Part shown: positions 22,333 to 33,863 of the stretch, piece after piece
How positions within the stretch are numbered: the first letter of the stretch is position 1
How the letters are laid out: the number at the start of each line of letters is the position of its first letter
Source of the DNA: Psychrobacillus antarcticus
GTDB taxonomy: Bacteria > Bacillota > Bacilli > Bacillales_A > Planococcaceae
Reading direction: 5' to 3'
DNA length: 64,000 bases
Assembly (NCBI RefSeq): GCF_029533155.1
Contig: NZ_JAIZDB010000001.1
Coordinates: 1-64,000 of the forward strand
The notes under the pieces: model-generated
The model's input: the letters and a program-made list of their open reading frames with translations, nothing else
Told to the model about the DNA's origin: nothing
Databases searched by the model: none
Position numbers and translations under genes: made by a program

Positions 22333-22955
22333 TATCCAAGCACCTCCTCTACTTTTTCTACTGCTGCTTTAGTCATTACAAGTTTGTTATGACCGATTAA
22401 ATCTAAAACGTTAATGCCTGTTGCAGACACAACTGTGATTCCAGGGATGTTACGAGCAGCTAATGCTACTGTTTCATCTAAATCAGCAGTTACAAATAAC
22501 GCTTTTTTATCGATTGAAAGGTTAGATAACACTTTCAAAAAGTCTTTTGTTTTTGGTGCATCAAATGCTAAACCTTCAAGTACTACGATGCTTTCTTCTC
22601 TAGCTTTTGTTGAAAGAGCTGAAAGAAGAGCTAAACGACGTACTTTTCTAGGTAATTTAAAGCTGTAGCTACGTGGAGTCGGTCCGAAAACAACACCACC
22701 ACCACGCCATTGTGGAGAGCGGATAGAACCTTGACGAGCACGTCCAGTTCCTTTTTGTTTCCATGGTTTACGTCCACCACCAGCAACTTCAGAACGGTTT
22801 TTCACTTTGTGATTACCTTGACGAAGTGAAGCGCGTTGAGAAATGATAGCTTCAAATAAGACAGATTCATTTGGTTCAATACCGAAAACTTTATCGTTTA
22901 ATTCGATTTCACCAACTGAAGATCCTGCTTGATTGAATAATGATACTTTTGCCAT
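22332..22955 (-). CDS. rplD: 50S ribosomal protein L4 (uL4)
   Basis: 207 aa with the extended internal loop [19 protein letters not shown] reaching the exit tunnel. In E. coli L4 represses the S10 operon; in Bacillus this is not its known role. AAGGAGG lies before ATG 22955. It is coupled to rplW. Confidence 0.98.
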   Translation of the reverse strand: MAKVSLFNQAGSSVGEIELNDKVFGIEPNESVLFEAIISQRASLRQGNHKVKNRSEVAGGGRKPWKQKGTGRARQGSIRSPQWRGGGVVFGPTPRSYSFKLPRKVRRLALLSALSTKAREESIVVLEGLAFDAPKTKDFLKVLSNLSIDKKALFVTADLDETVALAARNIPGITVVSATGINVLDLIGHNKLVMTKAAVEKVEEVLG

Positions 22956-22981
22956 TCCTGTTTCCTCCTTTCTTTAGAAAA

Positions 22982-23611
22982 TTATTTCGATTTAATAGCA
23001 GTTTTAACAACTACTAATGATTTACGAGAACCAGGAACATTACCTTTTACTAATAATAGGTTACGTTCAGCGTCCACTCTTACGATTTCTAAGTTTTGGA
23101 TCGTTACTGTAACTCCACCCATTTGACCAGGTAATTTCTTTTGTTTAAATACACGGTTCGGAGCAACTGGCCCCATTGAACCTGGACGACGGTGATAACG
23201 AGATCCATGGGCCATTGGTCCACGAGATTGTCCGTGGCGTTTAATAACACCTTGGAAACCTTTACCTTTAGTTACACCTGTTACATCAATTACATCGCCT
23301 TCTGCAAAACTTTCTACCTTGACTTCTTGACCAACCTCGTAATTAGCTGTATCCAATCCGCGGAACTCGCGAATGAAGCGCTTAGGAGCAGTGCTTGCTT
23401 TTGCTACGTGCCCTTTAGCAGGTTTGTTAGAAAGCTTTTCTCGCTTGTCTTCAAAACCTAACTGAATAGCTTCGTAACCGTCTGTTTCAACTGTTTTCTT
23501 TTGAAGTACTATGTTTGGAGTAGCTTCAATAACAGTTACAGGGATTAAGTCACCGTTCTCAGCAAATACTTGCGTCATACCGATTTTTCTACCTAAGATT
23601 CCTTTGGTCAT
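22982..23611 (-). CDS. rplC: 50S ribosomal protein L3 (uL3)
   Basis: 209 aa starting [20 protein letters not shown], with the long loop ([20 protein letters not shown]) that reaches the peptidyl-transferase centre and affects pleuromutilin and linezolid sensitivity. AGGAGGTG precedes ATG 23611. It is the second gene of the S10 operon. Confidence 0.98.
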   Translation of the reverse strand: MTKGILGRKIGMTQVFAENGDLIPVTVIEATPNIVLQKKTVETDGYEAIQLGFEDKREKLSNKPAKGHVAKASTAPKRFIREFRGLDTANYEVGQEVKVESFAEGDVIDVTGVTKGKGFQGVIKRHGQSRGPMAHGSRYHRRPGSMGPVAPNRVFKQKKLPGQMGGVTVTIQNLEIVRVDAERNLLLVKGNVPGSRKSLVVVKTAIKSK

Positions 23612-23656
23612 CTGTCACACCTCCTATGTTAATTTGTATTTCTTTATTTTTTACCA

Positions 23657-24088
<432 letters not shown>

Positions 24089-24093
24089 TTAAC

Positions 24094-24122
24094 ATTATAA
24101 ACAATAAAAAAAGATTTCGCAA
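24094..24122 (-). promoter_or_regulatory. sigma-A promoter of the S10-spc-alpha operon
   Basis: -35 TTGCGA (24117-24122), 17 nt, consensus -10 TATAAT (24094-24099). The stretch 24123-24290 between this promoter and the antiporter terminator is AT-rich with no gene seen. Confidence 0.85.
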
Positions 24123-24290
24123 GTGTTTTTACGAAACTTTTTAAAATGTTATAACCGCATTACTTTTTTCATAATACATATGTTTTTCTAAGCCGTTTTC
24201 TAGTATATAAAATTTCAAAGGAAAAAGCAACTGATAAGTGATATTATATTTTGTGAATATATGACCCTTCTATATAATCATTTACCTCAA

Positions 24291-24322
24291 CAAAAAAGAA
24301 CATCTCTTCAATAGAGATATCC
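24291..24322 (-). terminator. Terminator of the antiporter gene
   Basis: On the minus strand GGATATCTCT pairs with AGAGATGTTC around ATTGA, followed by TTTTTT. It lies about 14 nt past the stop. Confidence 0.85.
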
Positions 24323-24335
24323 TTTCTTACTATTA

Positions 24336-25652
24336 CTATAGAACAAACACTACTGCAATCCACCCGAAAAGTACAAGAGGAATGTTATAGGCTATAAAGG
24401 TCGGTACACAAGTATCCCATATATGGTTATGCTGTCCATCTACGTTCAATCCTGCAGTCGGCCCGAGCGTTGAGTCGGAAGCTGGCGAGCCCGCGTCCCC
24501 TAAAGCTCCTGCTGTACCTATTAAAGCAATTGTCGCTAATGGACTTAATCCAAGTTCCATAGCTAGTGGTACATAGATGGCAGCTATTATAGGTATAGTA
24601 GCAAATGATGAACCTATTCCCATCGTTACAATTAATCCAATGATTAACATGATTAATACCGCAACACTCACATTACCCTTTAATAAACTTGAAGATGCTT
24701 CCACAAGGCTTTCTACATGCCCTGTAGCATTAATGACCGCTGCAAATCCATTTGCTGTAATCATTACGAAGCCAACGAACGCCATCATTCGCATTCCTTC
24801 TGTTAGAAGTACATCTGCTTCTTTCCTTTTTAGGGCACCACTAACATAAAGAACAACGATACCAGCTAGTGCTCCTGCAATCATAGAATCTGTTGCTACC
24901 TGAACAACCAACGCTGCTATTAAAGAGATCACTGTATAGATAATACTACTGGTTTTAACTTGTACGTCTAATTCACTTACTTCTACTGCTTCTTGTTTAT
25001 AGTTTCTCGGTTTACGATACATAACAAATGCTATTACTAAACCAAATACCATTCCAAGAGCAGGAACAGCCATCGCCTTTGGAATATCACTTAATACTAT
25101 CTCTAAACCTGATAGTCCCATCTGAGTAGCAACGATGTCCTGATAAATTGCACCAAACCCATATGGGATAAACATATACGGAGTAATTAAACCAAACGCC
25201 AAAATACATGCGATCAATCTACGATCCACTTTTAACAAATTCAACACTTTTAAGATTGGAGGTACTAACAACGGGATAAAAGCGATATGTATTGGGATTA
25301 AGTTCTGTGAGAACACAGCCATCATCAGTAGTAATAAGAACACTAGAGCTTTAACAAGTCCCGTTTTGTCCGAGTCACCCTTACTCTTTACCATCTTTAA
25401 AATTGCCACCACTAACAACTCGGGAATACCCGTCTTAGAGATAGCAATAGCAAAGCCCCCTAGCAGTGCATAACTAAGCGCTATAGTCGCACCAGCTCCT
25501 AGCCCACCTGTAAATGCATCAATTGTTTCTGCAACGGACAAGCCCGCTGTAAGCCCTCCTACAAGGGCACCTATAATTAACGAGAATACGACGTTAATAC
25601 GAAGTAAACTCAATACTAACATGACTACTACTGCTATTATTACGGCATTCAT
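24336..25652 (-). CDS. Predicted Na+/H+ antiporter family transporter (NhaC/YuiF-like)
   Basis: 438 aa with about eleven hydrophobic segments. The conserved GDAGSPASDSTLGPTAGLN and HNHIWDTCVPTF stretches near the C-terminus are typical of the NhaC-like/YuiF group. Substrate is unknown; members are annotated either as Na+/H+ antiporters or as amino-acid carriers. ATG 25652 is preferred over GTG 25661 on spacing from the AAAGTGAG. It stands alone with its own promoter and terminator between the S10 operon and the Bce module, and has no counterpart here in B. subtilis. Confidence 0.8.
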   Translation of the reverse strand: MNAVIIAVVVMLVLSLLRINVVFSLIIGALVGGLTAGLSVAETIDAFTGGLGAGATIALSYALLGGFAIAISKTGIPELLVVAILKMVKSKGDSDKTGLVKALVFLLLLMMAVFSQNLIPIHIAFIPLLVPPILKVLNLLKVDRRLIACILAFGLITPYMFIPYGFGAIYQDIVATQMGLSGLEIVLSDIPKAMAVPALGMVFGLVIAFVMYRKPRNYKQEAVEVSELDVQVKTSSIIYTVISLIAALVVQVATDSMIAGALAGIVVLYVSGALKRKEADVLLTEGMRMMAFVGFVMITANGFAAVINATGHVESLVEASSSLLKGNVSVAVLIMLIIGLIVTMGIGSSFATIPIIAAIYVPLAMELGLSPLATIALIGTAGALGDAGSPASDSTLGPTAGLNVDGQHNHIWDTCVPTFIAYNIPLVLFGWIAVVFVL

Positions 25653-25696
25653 ATAAAACACTCACTTTCTTACACTAGATTGCTAATAGGTAGAAG

Positions 25697-25723
25697 TTTA
25701 TAATTTTCTAACCGAAATGTCAA
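25697..25723 (-). promoter_or_regulatory. Promoter of the antiporter gene
   Basis: Consensus -35 TTGACA (25718-25723) with TATAAA 15 nt downstream (25697-25702); a shifted -10 TAAACT at 17 nt is the alternative. Confidence 0.55.
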
Positions 25724-25745
25724 TAGTCTAGACTTACATTATGTA

Positions 25746-25780
25746 TAAAAAAACCTGATTTCCAATTGGAAATCAGGTTT
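25746..25780 (-). terminator. Terminator of the bce module
   Basis: The perfect palindrome AAACCTGATTTCCAA/TTGGAAATCAGGTTT (25751-25780) is followed on the minus strand by further T residues, just after the bceB stop. Confidence 0.92.
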
Positions 25781-25785
25781 CTTGT

Positions 25786-27759
25786 TTATAGTGCGTCTTC
25801 TACTACTTTCCGGTAATATCCAGCAGATAGAATTGAGAAAATGGAGTAAAGAACAATATATACACCCATAGTTATCAATAAGGGAGCAACCAACTCGGTG
25901 CCAAATAAAACCCATCCCGATTTTACTGCAAAATAACTATGCGCTAAGCCTATTATTAACGGGAAGCCGAAGTTGAACAACTGCTTACGGCGGATTCCAC
26001 TCATAATCTCATTAGTAGTGAAGCCCATTTTGCGTAAAATGTTATAGGTTCCTTTTTCTTCATCCGCTTCAGACATTTGTTTGAAGTACAGAATACTACC
26101 CGTTGCGATTAAAAACGCTAAACCTAAAAATCCACTTATAAAAATAGTCATTCCAAGTGAATCTAACATATTTAAGCGATAGTTTTCCTGTGATTCTACA
26201 CTGACCGTATTTGTTGCTAGGTCATTACCTGGAATAGGCATTTCTACTGATACTTTATTTGCTTCAAATACTTCTTGCGCCTTTATTAATTGATTTTCTT
26301 CCTTCAATTCCATACCAACAACTTTTTGGTTCTTTGTTAGAGGGTCATGAAGTAGCTTTTGAAAATAGGAGTCTGCCACTACGACTGTAAAGCCATAATA
26401 GTGATAATTAGGTAATAGTAGATCCTCTGTAACTTCCTTAATAAATATTTCTTCTTCACCTGCGGAAGTATTGAACTGGATAGATTTTTGTGCTTCTATT
26501 CTTATGTTTTCTGCACTCAAACTATTATAACCAAGTATATAACCCTCCCCTTCTTGTAAATGAAGATTAGGAAGCTTATTTTGAATCGCCTTTAGGCTTA
26601 CAACCTGTACACCTAGCTCGGTGGATATAGTTTTATTTAATGCAGCTTCCTTGACCAATAAAGGACGGACATCCGCTGGAACTGCTAGTAAATCAATATC
26701 ATACCTCGTATATTGAATTCCTTCTTTATCAAATTCTTCAACTAATTCAAAGCCAGTATCCTCATACATTATATAATCATAAGGTACCGCTTCCATTGCC
26801 ACTGAGTCCGCGGAATAGTAGGAGATGTAGGTGAATGTTAATATCGCTAGTGTAGACGCGGACAATACCGTGATAGTAGTCAGAGACATGGCATTGGCCT
26901 TCATTCGATGCATGATTGTTGATAAAGATAATACATCTTGGATAGACATCAAACCTTTTTTACTTTTTCTTACAAAGTTTAAGATTAATGCTACCGAGAA
27001 ACGAAATACAAAATATGTTCCACCAACCGTTAAAGCAAGAATAGAAACCATTTTGAATAACAGTACATTAGGAGTGACGTTTAGATTATCTAATATTGTC
27101 GTCGATAAATAGTAGCCATACCCTATAGAAATAAGTCCTACAAATCCTAAAAACATCTGAAAGGCATTAAATTTTTTCACCCTTTCATCTGCGACTGCAG
27201 TTGTTGTAATTAGAGCAAGTAGAGTTACTCTTTTAATTCTTATTGCAGTTTGCAAAATTACTATCAATAAAAGTACTGAGAATACAACTACAGTCATCAT
27301 CAGTGCTTCTATAGAAAATGAGAGCTCTACAAATGCATCCTTCTCTACTATTTTTAAGAGAATCATTACAAATATTCTTGAGGTAAGTAAACCTACTAAT
27401 ACACCGATGACAATAGCGCTGAACCAAAGAATAATGTTCTCAATTGCTATTAGTCTAGCCACTAGGCTCTTGGACATACCGACTAGCTGGTATAAACCGA
27501 TTTCCTTACTCCGTCTATTCATGAAGAGCTTATTAGCGTAGAGTACAAAGAAAGTTACGATAAATAATAATAAATAGGAAGCTGCTTTTAACGCAGCTGA
27601 AGATCTACCAGTACCGATTTCATTAACAATTGCTGGATTGTACTGTAAAGTGACAAAAGAATAATACAATGAAACACTGAATACTAAAGCAAAAACGTAG
27701 AGATAATAACTTTTTATATTTTTCCTCATACTTCTTAAAACCAATTGATTAAGCGTCAT
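25786..27759 (-). CDS. bceB: BceB-type ABC transporter permease (FtsX family)
   Basis: 657 aa with ten predicted transmembrane segments: a group of six, a pair flanking a large extracellular domain (about residues 315-535), and a last group. This is the hallmark of bacitracin/lantibiotic sensing permeases, which form a complex with the BceS kinase and free lipid II-cycle intermediates from the antibiotic. ATG 27759 ([10 protein letters not shown]) overlaps the ATPase gene by 11 nt; the longer upstream frame is less likely. The actual drug cannot be told from the sequence; PsdB or YxdM type is equally possible. Confidence 0.88.
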   Translation of the reverse strand: MTLNQLVLRSMRKNIKSYYLYVFALVFSVSLYYSFVTLQYNPAIVNEIGTGRSSAALKAASYLLLFIVTFFVLYANKLFMNRRSKEIGLYQLVGMSKSLVARLIAIENIILWFSAIVIGVLVGLLTSRIFVMILLKIVEKDAFVELSFSIEALMMTVVVFSVLLLIVILQTAIRIKRVTLLALITTTAVADERVKKFNAFQMFLGFVGLISIGYGYYLSTTILDNLNVTPNVLLFKMVSILALTVGGTYFVFRFSVALILNFVRKSKKGLMSIQDVLSLSTIMHRMKANAMSLTTITVLSASTLAILTFTYISYYSADSVAMEAVPYDYIMYEDTGFELVEEFDKEGIQYTRYDIDLLAVPADVRPLLVKEAALNKTISTELGVQVVSLKAIQNKLPNLHLQEGEGYILGYNSLSAENIRIEAQKSIQFNTSAGEEEIFIKEVTEDLLLPNYHYYGFTVVVADSYFQKLLHDPLTKNQKVVGMELKEENQLIKAQEVFEANKVSVEMPIPGNDLATNTVSVESQENYRLNMLDSLGMTIFISGFLGLAFLIATGSILYFKQMSEADEEKGTYNILRKMGFTTNEIMSGIRRKQLFNFGFPLIIGLAHSYFAVKSGWVLFGTELVAPLLITMGVYIVLYSIFSILSAGYYRKVVEDAL

Positions 27760-28510
27760 AGCCATCACCACTTAATACACCTTGGGTATTCATGATCTCT
27801 TGGAAAAATTGTTTGCGATCCTTGTCACCTTTATACAACTCAGAATATATCTGTCCGTCCTTTAAAAATAGAACACGTGAGCAAAAACTAGCAGCTACAG
27901 AGTCATGTGTTACCATCATAATCGTAACTTTCTTTTCTTTGTTGATTTTTTCCAAATTACTTAACAATGCAGTAGCAGACTTGGAATCTAGAGCTCCAGT
28001 AGGCTCATCTGCAAATACAATAGAGGGATTACCGACTAGTGCCCTTGCCGCTGATGTTCTTTGCTTTTGTCCACCAGATATCTCACTGGGATATTTGTTT
28101 AAGATATCATTAATTCCTAAAAGATCGGTTATCTCCTTTATCTTTTTCTCTGACACAGTTTTAGGAGTTTTCCCTACAGATAATGGAAGATAAATATTTT
28201 CTTTAACTGTTAGCGTATCCAACAAATTGTAATCCTGAAAGATAAAACCAAGCTGTTCTCTTCTAAATTTGGAAAGCTTCTGTTCTTTCATTTTTTGAAG
28301 ATTATTATTGTTAATTTCAATTATTCCAGATGTAACTTTATCAATTGAAGCTAAGACATTTAATAGCGTTGTTTTACCTGAGCCCGAAGGTCCCATGATC
28401 CCAACAAATTCACCTTCACGTACTTCTATGTCAATATCTTTTAACACTTCTTGAGTATTGGATTTTTTGCCAAATACTTTTTTAATCTTTCGACCTCGTA
28501 AAATAACCAT
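27749..28510 (-). CDS. bceA: BceA-type ABC transporter ATPase
   Basis: 253-aa ATPase with Walker [12 protein letters not shown] (residue about 40), Q-loop [13 protein letters not shown], signature [14 protein letters not shown] and Walker [13 protein letters not shown]. It belongs to the MacB/LolD-like family that pairs with FtsX-type permeases. ATG 28510 follows GGAGGTAG. It lies 98 nt downstream of bceS; that gap starts with a BceR-like operator, so bceAB probably has its own inducible promoter. Confidence 0.92.
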   Translation of the reverse strand: MVILRGRKIKKVFGKKSNTQEVLKDIDIEVREGEFVGIMGPSGSGKTTLLNVLASIDKVTSGIIEINNNNLQKMKEQKLSKFRREQLGFIFQDYNLLDTLTVKENIYLPLSVGKTPKTVSEKKIKEITDLLGINDILNKYPSEISGGQKQRTSAARALVGNPSIVFADEPTGALDSKSATALLSNLEKINKEKKVTIMMVTHDSVAASFCSRVLFLKDGQIYSELYKGDKDRKQFFQEIMNTQGVLSGDGYDA

Positions 28511-28597
28511 GGTCTACCTCCTACCTTTTATTAACTTCATTTTACCCATTACTTCAAGAAAAATCGTTCGTTTTAGATGACAAACAAAGAAAGCAGA

Positions 28598-28611
28598 TGA
28601 CATTTTCGTCA
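28598..28611 (-). promoter_or_regulatory. BceR-like operator upstream of bceAB
   Basis: The minus strand reads TGACG-AAAA-TGTCA, an inverted repeat matching TNACA-N4-TGTNA in all but one position. It overlaps the bceS stop codon and lies about 85 nt before bceA. A -35/-10 pair downstream of it is not clear to me. Confidence 0.6.
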
Positions 28612-29640
28612 CCTACCTAGTATTTCTTGCATCTCATTTTGTATGGGGAATTGTAAGGTAAATGTAGAACCAGTCCCTATCTCGGAAGTAACGTTTATAT
28701 TAATCCCAAGTTTTTCGGCAGAATTCTTAGCTAAGTATAGCCCCATTCCAGTAGAGGCAGCACTTTCTCTCCCCACCCTACCGGTAAAAGACTTTTCAAA
28801 AATTCTAGGCAAGTCAGCTTGTGATATTCCTACCCCTTGGTCTTTTATAGAAAGGACTAGATGACCCAAATTGTCTGTTGTTGTACTTATATGAATTTCC
28901 GTGTGCTCTTTGCTATATTTCACAGCGTTTGATATGATCTGCCTTACAATGAATGCTAGCCACTTATGATCAGTAAGTGTTGTTTTATCTAACCCTTCGG
29001 TGTCAAACCCAATATTCCGTTGCATACACCATGGCTTCAGTTCTTTAATTTCCCGGAATATAACTTTTTGCAGATTTACTTTTTCTATAACGTTGTCTTT
29101 CTCAATAAATGGCAGACGTGTTTTATGAAGCTGTTGATCTAAAAGCAAATGCAACCTTAGCCATTCTACTTCAAGTTGTTCCTTAAGGATAGAATCCTCT
29201 ATATTATCTATCATTAGCTTCATACTCGTAAGCGGTGTTTTCATCTCATGTATCCAAGAAAGTGTCTGGTCCTTCTCTTCTAGAGAAACTATATGTGAAT
29301 CATCGAGCTCTTGTTTTCCTGTATGAATAAGTTCTTGTATCTCATCCATCATCATCTTATCAAAAAAGGATTGTCCGTCAGGTAGTCTAGCTATAAGCTG
29401 ATCGAACGTCGAGTTACCACGATTGACCTTTAAAACATTTTTAATAAACTTTGTTTCCATAAAATATCTCCATAAAAAGAATATTAAAAATAAAAGTAGA
29501 TTGGTACCATTCATATACAGAATAGAAGTATTAGTAAAGGTCACGTCTATTGTCAGGAGAAAATTGAGCCATAGCTGCAAAAAGCTAAAAAATAAAATCC
29601 ATGCAAATCGTTCTTTAATATATATTAAAAAGAGCCTCAT
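28609..29640 (-). CDS. bceS: BceS-type intramembrane-sensing histidine kinase
   Basis: 343 aa. Two transmembrane helices (about 12-31 and 45-61) are separated by a very short extracellular loop, so sensing must go through the BceAB transporter. The phospho-acceptor is His131 in SWIHEMKTP. The ATP-binding domain carries IVRQIISNAVKYS and GMGLYLAKN. The start overlaps the bceR stop (ATGA). It phosphorylates BceR. Confidence 0.92.
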   Translation of the reverse strand: MRLFLIYIKERFAWILFFSFLQLWLNFLLTIDVTFTNTSILYMNGTNLLLFLIFFLWRYFMETKFIKNVLKVNRGNSTFDQLIARLPDGQSFFDKMMMDEIQELIHTGKQELDDSHIVSLEEKDQTLSWIHEMKTPLTSMKLMIDNIEDSILKEQLEVEWLRLHLLLDQQLHKTRLPFIEKDNVIEKVNLQKVIFREIKELKPWCMQRNIGFDTEGLDKTTLTDHKWLAFIVRQIISNAVKYSKEHTEIHISTTTDNLGHLVLSIKDQGVGISQADLPRIFEKSFTGRVGRESAASTGMGLYLAKNSAEKLGININVTSEIGTGSTFTLQFPIQNEMQEILGR

Positions 29641-30326
29641 AACTCCTCCTTTGTTATGGCAATATATCCTAGCCCCTTTTTGGTCACAATGACTTCCTCT
29701 AACCCAATTTGATCTAGTTTTAATCGTAATCTATTGACATTGACTGAAAGGGTATTGTCATTTACAAACCTTTCATCATCCCATAGCTTTCTCATGAGCT
29801 CATCCCTAGAAACAATTTTATCCAATGACTGGACTAAAATTCTTACGATAAACAACTCATTCTTAGTAAGTTCAACCTCTTGATTTTCTTTGGAAATAGT
29901 ACTTCTAGAATAATCTATGACTGCGCCGTTCCAATGAACGATATCTGACTGTTCTTCTCCATAATCATATGTTCTTCGAAGTATTGCTTGGATTTTTGCT
30001 AATAAGACTTCCATATTAAAAGGCTTTTGAACAAAATCATCTGCACCCATTTGCATCGCCATAATCATATCCATTGAATGGTCCCTAGAAGAAAGAAAGA
30101 TAATAGGAACCTTCGAATGTCTACGAATCTCTCGACACCAATGAAAACCATCATACGCCGGAAGCTGAATATCAATAATTATTAACTGTGGTTTCTCTTC
30201 AAAAAAAGTAGGAAGTATTTGTTGGAAATTAGTTGGGCCAATTACTTCAAATGACCAGTGAAGAAATTTATCTTTAATTAAATTAAAAATTGAAATATCG
30301 TCTTCTATTAACATAATTTTTTGCAT
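29637..30326 (-). CDS. bceR: BceR-type OmpR/PhoB response regulator
   Basis: 229 aa. The receiver domain has phospho-acceptor Asp52 (IIIDIQLPAYDG) and conserved Lys101 (FVQKPF); a winged-helix DNA-binding domain follows (about 130-229, with NDNTLSVNVNRLRLKL). ATG 30326 (MQKIMLIEDD) is chosen from the GGGGTG upstream and the domain start; the open frame extends 21 codons further. No clear promoter lies in the 40 nt between it and the tuf terminator, so it may be transcribed by leak-through from tuf. Confidence 0.92.
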   Translation of the reverse strand: MQKIMLIEDDISIFNLIKDKFLHWSFEVIGPTNFQQILPTFFEEKPQLIIIDIQLPAYDGFHWCREIRRHSKVPIIFLSSRDHSMDMIMAMQMGADDFVQKPFNMEVLLAKIQAILRRTYDYGEEQSDIVHWNGAVIDYSRSTISKENQEVELTKNELFIVRILVQSLDKIVSRDELMRKLWDDERFVNDNTLSVNVNRLRLKLDQIGLEEVIVTKKGLGYIAITKEEL

Positions 30327-30366
30327 TTTATACACCCCTTTTACCAGTGTACACAATTTTAGGCAT

Positions 30367-30400
30367 AAAAAAAACCATCTCGTCGTCACGAGATGGTTTT
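30367..30400 (-). terminator. tuf terminator
   Basis: AAAACCATCTCGT and ACGAGATGGTTTT form a long stem, followed on the minus strand by more T residues. It lies 19 nt after the tuf stop. Confidence 0.93.
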
Positions 30401-30418
30401 ATAATAAAGAGTTATAGA

Positions 30419-31606
30419 TTACTTAGTAATAGTAGCAACTACACCAGCGCCAACAGTACGTCCACCCTCACGGATAGAGAATTTAGTACCTTCTTCGATA
30501 GCGATTGGAGAGATAAGAGATACAGTCATTTCGATGTTATCTCCAGGCATAACCATTTCTACGCCTTCAGGTAAGTTACAAACACCAGTTACGTCAGTTG
30601 TACGGAAGTAGAACTGAGGACGGTAGTTTGAGAAGAATGGAGTATGACGTCCACCCTCTTCTTTTGAAAGAACATAAACTTCAGCTTTGAAGTCTGTATG
30701 TGGAGTAATTGTACCTGGTTTAGCTAAAACTTGTCCACGTTGGATATCTTCACGAGCAACCCCACGAAGAAGAGCACCAATGTTGTCTCCAGCTTCAGCA
30801 TAGTCAAGAAGTTTACGGAACATTTCAACACCAGTTACAGTAGTTGATTTTGGTTCTTCAGTAATACCGATAATGTCTACAACGTCACCAATTTTAACTT
30901 GCCCACGTTCAACACGTCCAGTTGCAACTGTACCACGACCAGTAATTGAGAATACATCCTCAACTGGCATCATGAATGGTTTGTCAGTTTGACGTTCTGG
31001 AGTTGGGATATAGCTATCTACAGCGTCCATTAATTCAATGATTTTTTCTTCCCATTCTGGTTCGCCTTCAAGAGCTTTAAGTGCAGAACCTTTAATTACT
31101 GGAATGTCGTCGCCTGGGAAATCGTAGTCAGAAAGAAGGTCACGAATTTCCATTTCTACTAATTCAAGTAATTCTTCGTCGTCTACCATATCACATTTGT
31201 TCATGAATACAACTAGGTATGGAACACCTACTTGTTTAGATAAAAGAATATGTTCACGAGTTTGTGGCATTGGGCCATCAGCAGCAGATACTACTAAGAT
31301 CCCGCCATCCATTTGCGCTGCACCTGTGATCATGTTTTTAACATAGTCAGCATGTCCTGGGCAGTCTACGTGCGCATAGTGACGAGCAGCAGTTTCATAC
31401 TCAACGTGTGAAGTATTGATTGTGATTCCGCGTTCTTTTTCTTCAGGTGCGTTATCGATGTCAGCGTATGATCTAGCTGTACCACCCATTTTTTTAGAAA
31501 GAACTGTTGCGATAGCAGCAGTAAGTGTTGTTTTACCATGGTCAACGTGTCCGATAGTACCAACGTTAGCATGTGTTTTCGAGCGATCAAATTTTTCTTT
31601 AGCCAT
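30419..31606 (-). CDS. tuf: Elongation factor Tu
   Basis: 395 aa. GTPase motifs [14 protein letters not shown] (residue 18 on), [12 protein letters not shown] and NKCD, followed by domains II and III. It delivers aminoacyl-tRNA to the A site. GAGGAGG precedes ATG 31606. It is the last gene of the str operon with a further promoter of its own at 31694-31722, giving the extra expression EF-Tu needs. Confidence 0.99.
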   Translation of the reverse strand: MAKEKFDRSKTHANVGTIGHVDHGKTTLTAAIATVLSKKMGGTARSYADIDNAPEEKERGITINTSHVEYETAARHYAHVDCPGHADYVKNMITGAAQMDGGILVVSAADGPMPQTREHILLSKQVGVPYLVVFMNKCDMVDDEELLELVEMEIRDLLSDYDFPGDDIPVIKGSALKALEGEPEWEEKIIELMDAVDSYIPTPERQTDKPFMMPVEDVFSITGRGTVATGRVERGQVKIGDVVDIIGITEEPKSTTVTGVEMFRKLLDYAEAGDNIGALLRGVAREDIQRGQVLAKPGTITPHTDFKAEVYVLSKEEGGRHTPFFSNYRPQFYFRTTDVTGVCNLPEGVEMVMPGDNIEMTVSLISPIAIEEGTKFSIREGGRTVGAGVVATITK

Positions 31607-31693
31607 TAGAGAAGTCCTCCTCAGTAATTGTATGTTTTTTTATTACAAAAGGAAGGGACAAATAGTCCCTTATCTTTCATAGTCTACAAAATA

Positions 31694-31722
31694 GTTATAC
31701 TTTAATTTTGGTGAAAATTCAA
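31694..31722 (-). promoter_or_regulatory. Internal promoter of tuf
   Basis: -35 TTGAAT (31717-31722), 17 nt, -10 TATAAC (31694-31699), placed immediately after the fusA stop. A small hairpin AAGGGAC-TATTT-GTCCCTT (31658-31676) lies in the resulting leader. Confidence 0.7.
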
Positions 31723-33801
31723 TTATTCACCTTTATTTTTTTTGATGATTTCTTCAGAAATTGATTTTGGAACATCTTCATAATGATCGAATGTCATTGA
31801 GAAGGTTCCGCGTCCTTGCGTATTAGAGCGTAAAGACGTTGCATATCCGAACATTTCTGCAAGCGGAACCATTGAACGTACAACCTGTGCGTTACCGCGA
31901 GCATCCATACCTTCAACGCGTCCACGACGTGAAGTGATATCACCCATGATGTCTCCTAAATACTCTTCAGGAATAACAACTTCAACTTTCATGATTGGCT
32001 CAAGAATTACTGGATTTACTTTAGATACAGCATTTTTCAATGCCATAGAAGCAGCAATTTTGAAGGCCATCTCATTCGAGTCAACATCATGATATGATCC
32101 GTCGTAAAGTTTTGCTTTAATATCGATTAATGGATATCCAGCAAGTACACCATTGTTAAGTGAGTCACGAAGACCTGCCTCAACAGCTGGAATGTATTCA
32201 CGTGGAACTACCCCACCGACAACAGCGTTTTCAAATTCAAAGCCTTTTCCTTCTTCGTTTGGAGAGAATTCAATCCAAACGTGTCCGAATTGACCACGTC
32301 CACCTGATTGACGTACGAATTTACCTTCAACTTTTGCTGAAGCGCGGAAAGTTTCACGGTAAGATACTTGAGGAGCACCTACGTTAGCTTCTACTTTAAA
32401 TTCACGACGCATACGGTCAACTAAGATATCAAGGTGAAGCTCACCCATACCAGCGATAATAACTTGACCAGTTTCTTGGTCTGTATGAACGCGGAATGTT
32501 GGATCTTCTTCTGCTAATTTTACAAGAGCAGCACCCATTTTATCTTGGTCAGCTTTAGATTTTGGCTCAACTGATAAAGAAATAACCGGCTCTGGGAATA
32601 CCATAGACTCTAGAATTACTAAAGCTTTTTCATCACACAGTGTATCACCAGTAGTAGTATCCTTTAGACCTACAGCTGCAGCTATATCTCCAGAATGTAC
32701 TTCTGTAATCTCTGAACGAGAGTTTGCATGCATTTGTAGAATACGTCCTACACGCTCACGCTTACCTTTTGTTGAGTTTTGAACGTATGATCCGGCTTGT
32801 AACGTACCAGAATATACACGGAAGAATGTTAATTTACCAACATAAGGATCAGTCATAACTTTAAATGCTAATGCAGAGAAAGGTTCTGAATCATCTGAAT
32901 GACGTAAAACTTCCTCTTCGCTATCTGGGTCAGTTCCTACCATAGCAGCAATATCAAGTGGTGATGGAAGGTATGCAACAACTGCGTCAAGTACTTTACG
33001 AACGCCTTTGTTTTTAAATGCAGTACCACACACTACTGGATAGAATTCTACGTTTAGGGTACCTTTACGAATACCACTTACTAATTCTTCGTTCGTGATT
33101 TCTTCACCATTTAAATATTTATCCATTAAGTCTTCGTCAAGTTCAGAAACCGCTTCAACTAGTTTGTCACGGTATTCTTGAGCTTGAGCTTTGTACTCTT
33201 CTGGAATTTCTATTTCTTCCATATCAGTTCCTAAGTCATTAGGATACATAGTTGCTTTCATCGTAATTAAGTCAATAATTCCGTTGAATTCATCTTCTGC
33301 ACCGATAGGTAATTGAATTGGATGAGCGTTAGCTTGTAAACGGTCATGAAGAGTTCCTACAGAATATAGGAAGTCAGCACCCATTTTATCCATTTTGTTG
33401 ATGAAAACAATACGTGGTACGCCATAAGTTGTAGCTTGACGCCATACTGTTTCTGTTTGTGGTTCAACACCAGATTGAGCATCTAGTACTGTAACCGCAC
33501 CATCAAGTACACGAAGTGAACGTTCAACTTCAACAGTGAAGTCTACGTGTCCAGGTGTATCGATGATATTTACACGGTGATTATCCCAAGCAGCTGTTGT
33601 TGCAGCTGAAGTAATAGTGATTCCACGTTCTTGTTCTTGCTCCATCCAGTCCATCTGTGATGCACCTTCATGAGTTTCCCCGATTTTGTGGATTTTACCA
33701 GTGTAATAAAGAATACGCTCCGTAGTAGTTGTTTTACCAGCATCGATGTGAGCCATGATCCCGATATTACGTGTTTTTTCTAAGGAGAACTCTCTAGCCA
33801 T
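31723..33801 (-). CDS. fusA: Elongation factor G
   Basis: 692 aa, five-domain translocase. P-loop [24 protein letters not shown] and NKMDK are intact, and domain IV carries the conserved [14 protein letters not shown] segment. It drives tRNA-mRNA translocation and, with RRF, ribosome recycling. It is in the usual rpsL-rpsG-fusA-tuf order. Confidence 0.99.
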   Translation of the reverse strand: MAREFSLEKTRNIGIMAHIDAGKTTTTERILYYTGKIHKIGETHEGASQMDWMEQEQERGITITSAATTAAWDNHRVNIIDTPGHVDFTVEVERSLRVLDGAVTVLDAQSGVEPQTETVWRQATTYGVPRIVFINKMDKMGADFLYSVGTLHDRLQANAHPIQLPIGAEDEFNGIIDLITMKATMYPNDLGTDMEEIEIPEEYKAQAQEYRDKLVEAVSELDEDLMDKYLNGEEITNEELVSGIRKGTLNVEFYPVVCGTAFKNKGVRKVLDAVVAYLPSPLDIAAMVGTDPDSEEEVLRHSDDSEPFSALAFKVMTDPYVGKLTFFRVYSGTLQAGSYVQNSTKGKRERVGRILQMHANSRSEITEVHSGDIAAAVGLKDTTTGDTLCDEKALVILESMVFPEPVISLSVEPKSKADQDKMGAALVKLAEEDPTFRVHTDQETGQVIIAGMGELHLDILVDRMRREFKVEANVGAPQVSYRETFRASAKVEGKFVRQSGGRGQFGHVWIEFSPNEEGKGFEFENAVVGGVVPREYIPAVEAGLRDSLNNGVLAGYPLIDIKAKLYDGSYHDVDSNEMAFKIAASMALKNAVSKVNPVILEPIMKVEVVIPEEYLGDIMGDITSRRGRVEGMDARGNAQVVRSMVPLAEMFGYATSLRSNTQGRGTFSMTFDHYEDVPKSISEEIIKKNKGE

Positions 33802-33863
33802 ATTGTATTTCTCCTTCCATAGTCGGATTAGAGTAGGATTTTATAGTAAATTTAAAAAAGATT

